This document shows positions 7,301 through 7,817 of a stretch of DNA of 7,817 nt, one piece after another. This DNA comes from Saprospirales bacterium (GTDB taxonomy: Bacteria > Bacteroidota > Bacteroidia > Chitinophagales > Saprospiraceae), in the NCBI GenBank assembly GCA_003559985.1, contig PWJP01000118.1, positions 1 through 7,817 on the forward strand, given 5' to 3'. Each line of letters opens with the position of its first letter. Positions within the stretch are counted from its first letter, which is position 1. Under the pieces are notes generated by a model. That model was not told where the DNA came from. It ran no database searches and saw only the letters and a program-made list of their open reading frames with translations. A program made the position numbers and the translations under genes.

Positions 7301-7501
7301 CTGCATATGCGATCCGATACACCACTTGGCGAAACCGAAGTGCAGGTGTACGATACGCGAGGGGTGCTGGTCTATCAGGGGATTGAAGACATTGGTGAGG
7401 AGTATCAGTTTAGCACGGCCCATCTCCAATCCGGAGTCTATGTGATCAGGCTTGTATTTGAGGATGGTATTGGCCTGCACAAAATGGTGGTGCAGAAATA
7501 G
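4391..7501 (+). CDS. Large secreted adhesin-like protein: two tandem Cys-rich/PKD-like units and T9SS sorting domain
   Basis: The gene is intact at 1036 residues, from ATG 4391 to TAG 7499-7501. Residues 1-32 form a signal peptide (MKKN, hydrophobic VFLLLFAFAYL). Residues 33-77 are a polar, Asn-rich linker. Residues 78-349 and 350-621 are two tandem 272-residue units, about 73% identical by hand count. Each has a Cys-rich beta-sandwich-like part (CDDEPP, YYNHTEVVCDLNDLVG, GVQIALYELD, VDGWNGWNC) followed by a PKD-like part (YTW-x-LDGE, AFLDFPQEG). Residues 622-755 form a repeat region of the kind seen in gliding-associated proteins (TICMSEEYVW, CHGDTFYIPGQ, YQCDSFFVLDLAV). Residues 757-945 look Ig/PKD-like (FTWEWVRMSDGE, DYEWSFSQQPD). 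Residues 959-1036 are the T9SS type A sorting domain (WFPNP, VQVYDTRGVLVYQG, SGVYVIRL, closing in KMVVQK). The protein is probably delivered to the cell surface or medium. Adhesion is an inference from architecture; no catalytic motif was seen. Confidence 0.9.
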   Translation: MKKNLPIRPFKVFLLLFAFAYLSIPHSSLHSASDNAETLQKGVEVIGSVDANLEQMPAILQAETNNNSDNQLNTRQDCDDEPPLYYNHTEVVCDLNDLVGKCLTLQEQNAFLPNQPWSPYTRCGCCVLNNPAWMTFAVPDSGDLHIAVEISNCISGAGSEGVQIALYELDGGVGFDTTGQSTGLWPAGPDSHISPCPYIQIPQLGVVTFEAKVAAGQLYGILVDGWNGWNCNVEVIEVLMDGEAPAHGIEFVGMPEWDTSSNFFQAGDTVSTGSQQVPFSIGEGVHGASYYTWILDGEIIEDFNSTEAFLDFPQEGVFELCVFGFNPCDSGDTLCVEVVVADITDVPQECDDEPPFYYNHTEVVCDLNDLVGRFLTLQDLDAFHPNEHWVPYTHCECCVFHNPAWMSLVVPDSGELYIDVEISNCISGSAAQGVQIALYELDAGVDFDTTGQSTGLWPDGPDSHISPCQYIQIPQFGVVTFEAEVAAGQLYGIVVDGWNGWNCKVEVLEVLLNGEPPEPEIDLLGKPEGDTASDVFQSGDTVCTGVEQIPFSIGEGIPDATFYTWTLDGEILEDFDSTVAFLDFPQEGLYEVCVFASSLCESGDTLCAEVVVNDTIIDSLFTRDTICMSEEYVWASPYGLVGERIYGPFNLETEHLDTTFHAENTTFGCELDAILELFIIGDNYFNPTELEAVICHGDTFYIPGQGHPEAMAFDATGVYGLDRDVFLTQAGEPGSMYQCDSFFVLDLAVISLDVLGFFEGCVDSVFTICTQFPGVIFPDMGLHDLDTEFTWEWVRMSDGEVLATGDNSMGNIICVDLPESVFLNPEEENLEFRMNAHIDGEPGPDGCDFSVPFTVPLVNYLPFTPVVDVEGEFLQGDLIPIEITNPQATVDYEWSFSQQPDIFHWAPNHHTLQVSFAEAGIIEACVTAVTHCASSETHCFEIEIETDVSVPPAATQKHELEWFPNPVTDMLHMRSDTPLGETEVQVYDTRGVLVYQGIEDIGEEYQFSTAHLQSGVYVIRLVFEDGIGLHKMVVQK
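4622..5437 (+). repeat. Tandem unit 1 (816 bases, codons 78-349)
   Basis: First of two head-to-tail in-frame copies. The repeat starts at the TGC cysteine codon of CDDEPP and ends immediately before the same codon of the next copy. Corresponding cysteines near the two unit ends are both 771 bases from their unit start (5393 and 6209), so there is no net length change. Long stretches match the second copy almost base for base, for example 4981-5052, encoding YIQIPQ through GQLYGI. Confidence 0.9.
5438..6253 (+). repeat. Tandem unit 2 (816 bases, codons 350-621)
   Basis: Second head-to-tail copy, ending exactly where the TRDTICM motif shared with the broken neighbour begins at 6254. I count about 70 differences in 263 aligned residues against unit 1. 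Differences cluster in the linker between the Cys-rich and PKD-like parts and around the C-x-C-C cluster. The YYNHTEVVCDLNDLVG and VDGWNGWNC segments are invariant. Confidence 0.9.
6254..7501 (+). repeat. Paralogous 3' block, copy B (intact gene)
   Basis: Counterpart of 2893-4146, lying about 3.36 kb downstream in the same orientation. Together the copies mark a tandem gene duplication. Similarity is uneven: the CDSFFVLDLAV stretch and the sorting domain are nearly unchanged, while the PKD-like segment between them, around 7040-7180, is much more diverged. Confidence 0.88.
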
Positions 7502-7585
7502 CCCCATCCATTTTACAGGCCTGGCTCCGTGAATATTTGCCGATTAAATGTTTTTTTATAGCGATTTCCCGTCAAACAAGCAGAA

Positions 7586-7817
7586 TTAGTGAACACTAAT
7601 CTTACCTTGAGCGTGATTTTCTCCGTCTGAGAGATGGAAGATGTACATGCCAGGAAGCAGATTTTGGACCGAAAGTCCCTGGTTTTTTGAAATGTCGGCA
7701 CGCTTAACCAATCTGCCACTGAGATCAAAAATGGCAATCTGCATTGTTTCCGACAGGCCCTCCCAGGTGAAGTTAATTTCTTCGGAGGCTGGCACGGGGA
7801 AAAAAGAGACTTCCACA
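7586..7817 (-). CDS. T9SS-secreted protein, C-terminal end only (continues beyond the window)
   Basis: This frame runs leftward from the right edge to a TAA stop (7588-7586 on the minus strand). The GTG at 7816-7814 is most likely an internal valine, since the domain is already under way and no signal peptide is present. The roughly 76 visible residues are a T9SS type A sorting domain: FFPVPASEEI at the start (FPVP in place of the commoner YPNP), the central strand pair MQIAIFDLSGRLVKR, then NLLPGMYIFHLSDG and a short basic end, GKISVH. The rest of the protein, and so its function, lies outside the window. It converges on the 1036-residue gene with 84 bases between stop codons. Its sorting domain is clearly different from those of the two tandem paralogues, so it is not part of that duplication. 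Confidence 0.82.
   Translation of the reverse strand, partial: VEVSFFPVPASEEINFTWEGLSETMQIAIFDLSGRLVKRADISKNQGLSVQNLLPGMYIFHLSDGENHAQGKISVH

Noticed and set aside
7551..7557. Run of seven T between the convergent genes, considered as a terminator
   Set aside because: No stable stem could be found just upstream on either strand. Termination may occur here but the sequence does not show it.

Overview
The window looks like chromosomal DNA from a member of the Bacteroidota, most likely a Saprospiraceae/Lewinella-type bacterium. Four separate reading frames end in a C-terminal sorting domain of the type IX secretion system (T9SS), which is confined to that phylum. The first gene also has the dockerin-like plus cohesin-like layout typical of Saprospiraceae surface proteins. 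No tRNA, rRNA, CRISPR array, transposase or metabolic gene is visible. Every coding region appears to encode a large secreted or surface-anchored protein with beta-sandwich domains. No enzyme domain was recognised.

Layout: (1) Positions 1-1251 (+) hold the 3' end of a secreted protein whose start lies left of the window: a carboxypeptidase-regulatory-like domain, a dockerin-like segment, a cohesin-like domain and a T9SS sorting domain. (2) Positions 1513-4146 (+) hold one ancestral gene of about 877 codons, interrupted by a single in-frame TGA at 2935-2937. The left half carries the signal peptide and the right half carries the T9SS sorting domain. (3) Positions 4391-7501 (+) hold an intact 1036-residue paralogue of that gene. 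It contains two tandem 272-residue units where the broken neighbour has one. (4) Positions 7817-7586 (-) hold the 3' end of a convergent gene, again a T9SS sorting domain. The gaps are short: 1252-1512 (261 bases), 4147-4390 (244) and 7502-7585 (84). The two longer ones each hold a candidate Bacteroidota-type promoter at nearly the same distance from the start codon; no convincing terminator was seen.

Working together: genes 2/3 and 4 are best read as a tandem duplication of an adhesin-like or matrix-like secreted protein that has since diverged by internal unit duplication (gene 4), a nonsense change (gene 2/3) and patchy retention or homogenisation of near-identical DNA blocks. The most interesting points are the clean one-codon split of an otherwise undecayed gene, the exact 816-base internal duplication, and complementary loss of one cysteine in each duplicated unit. 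The molecular function of the repeated cysteine-rich unit is not known to me.
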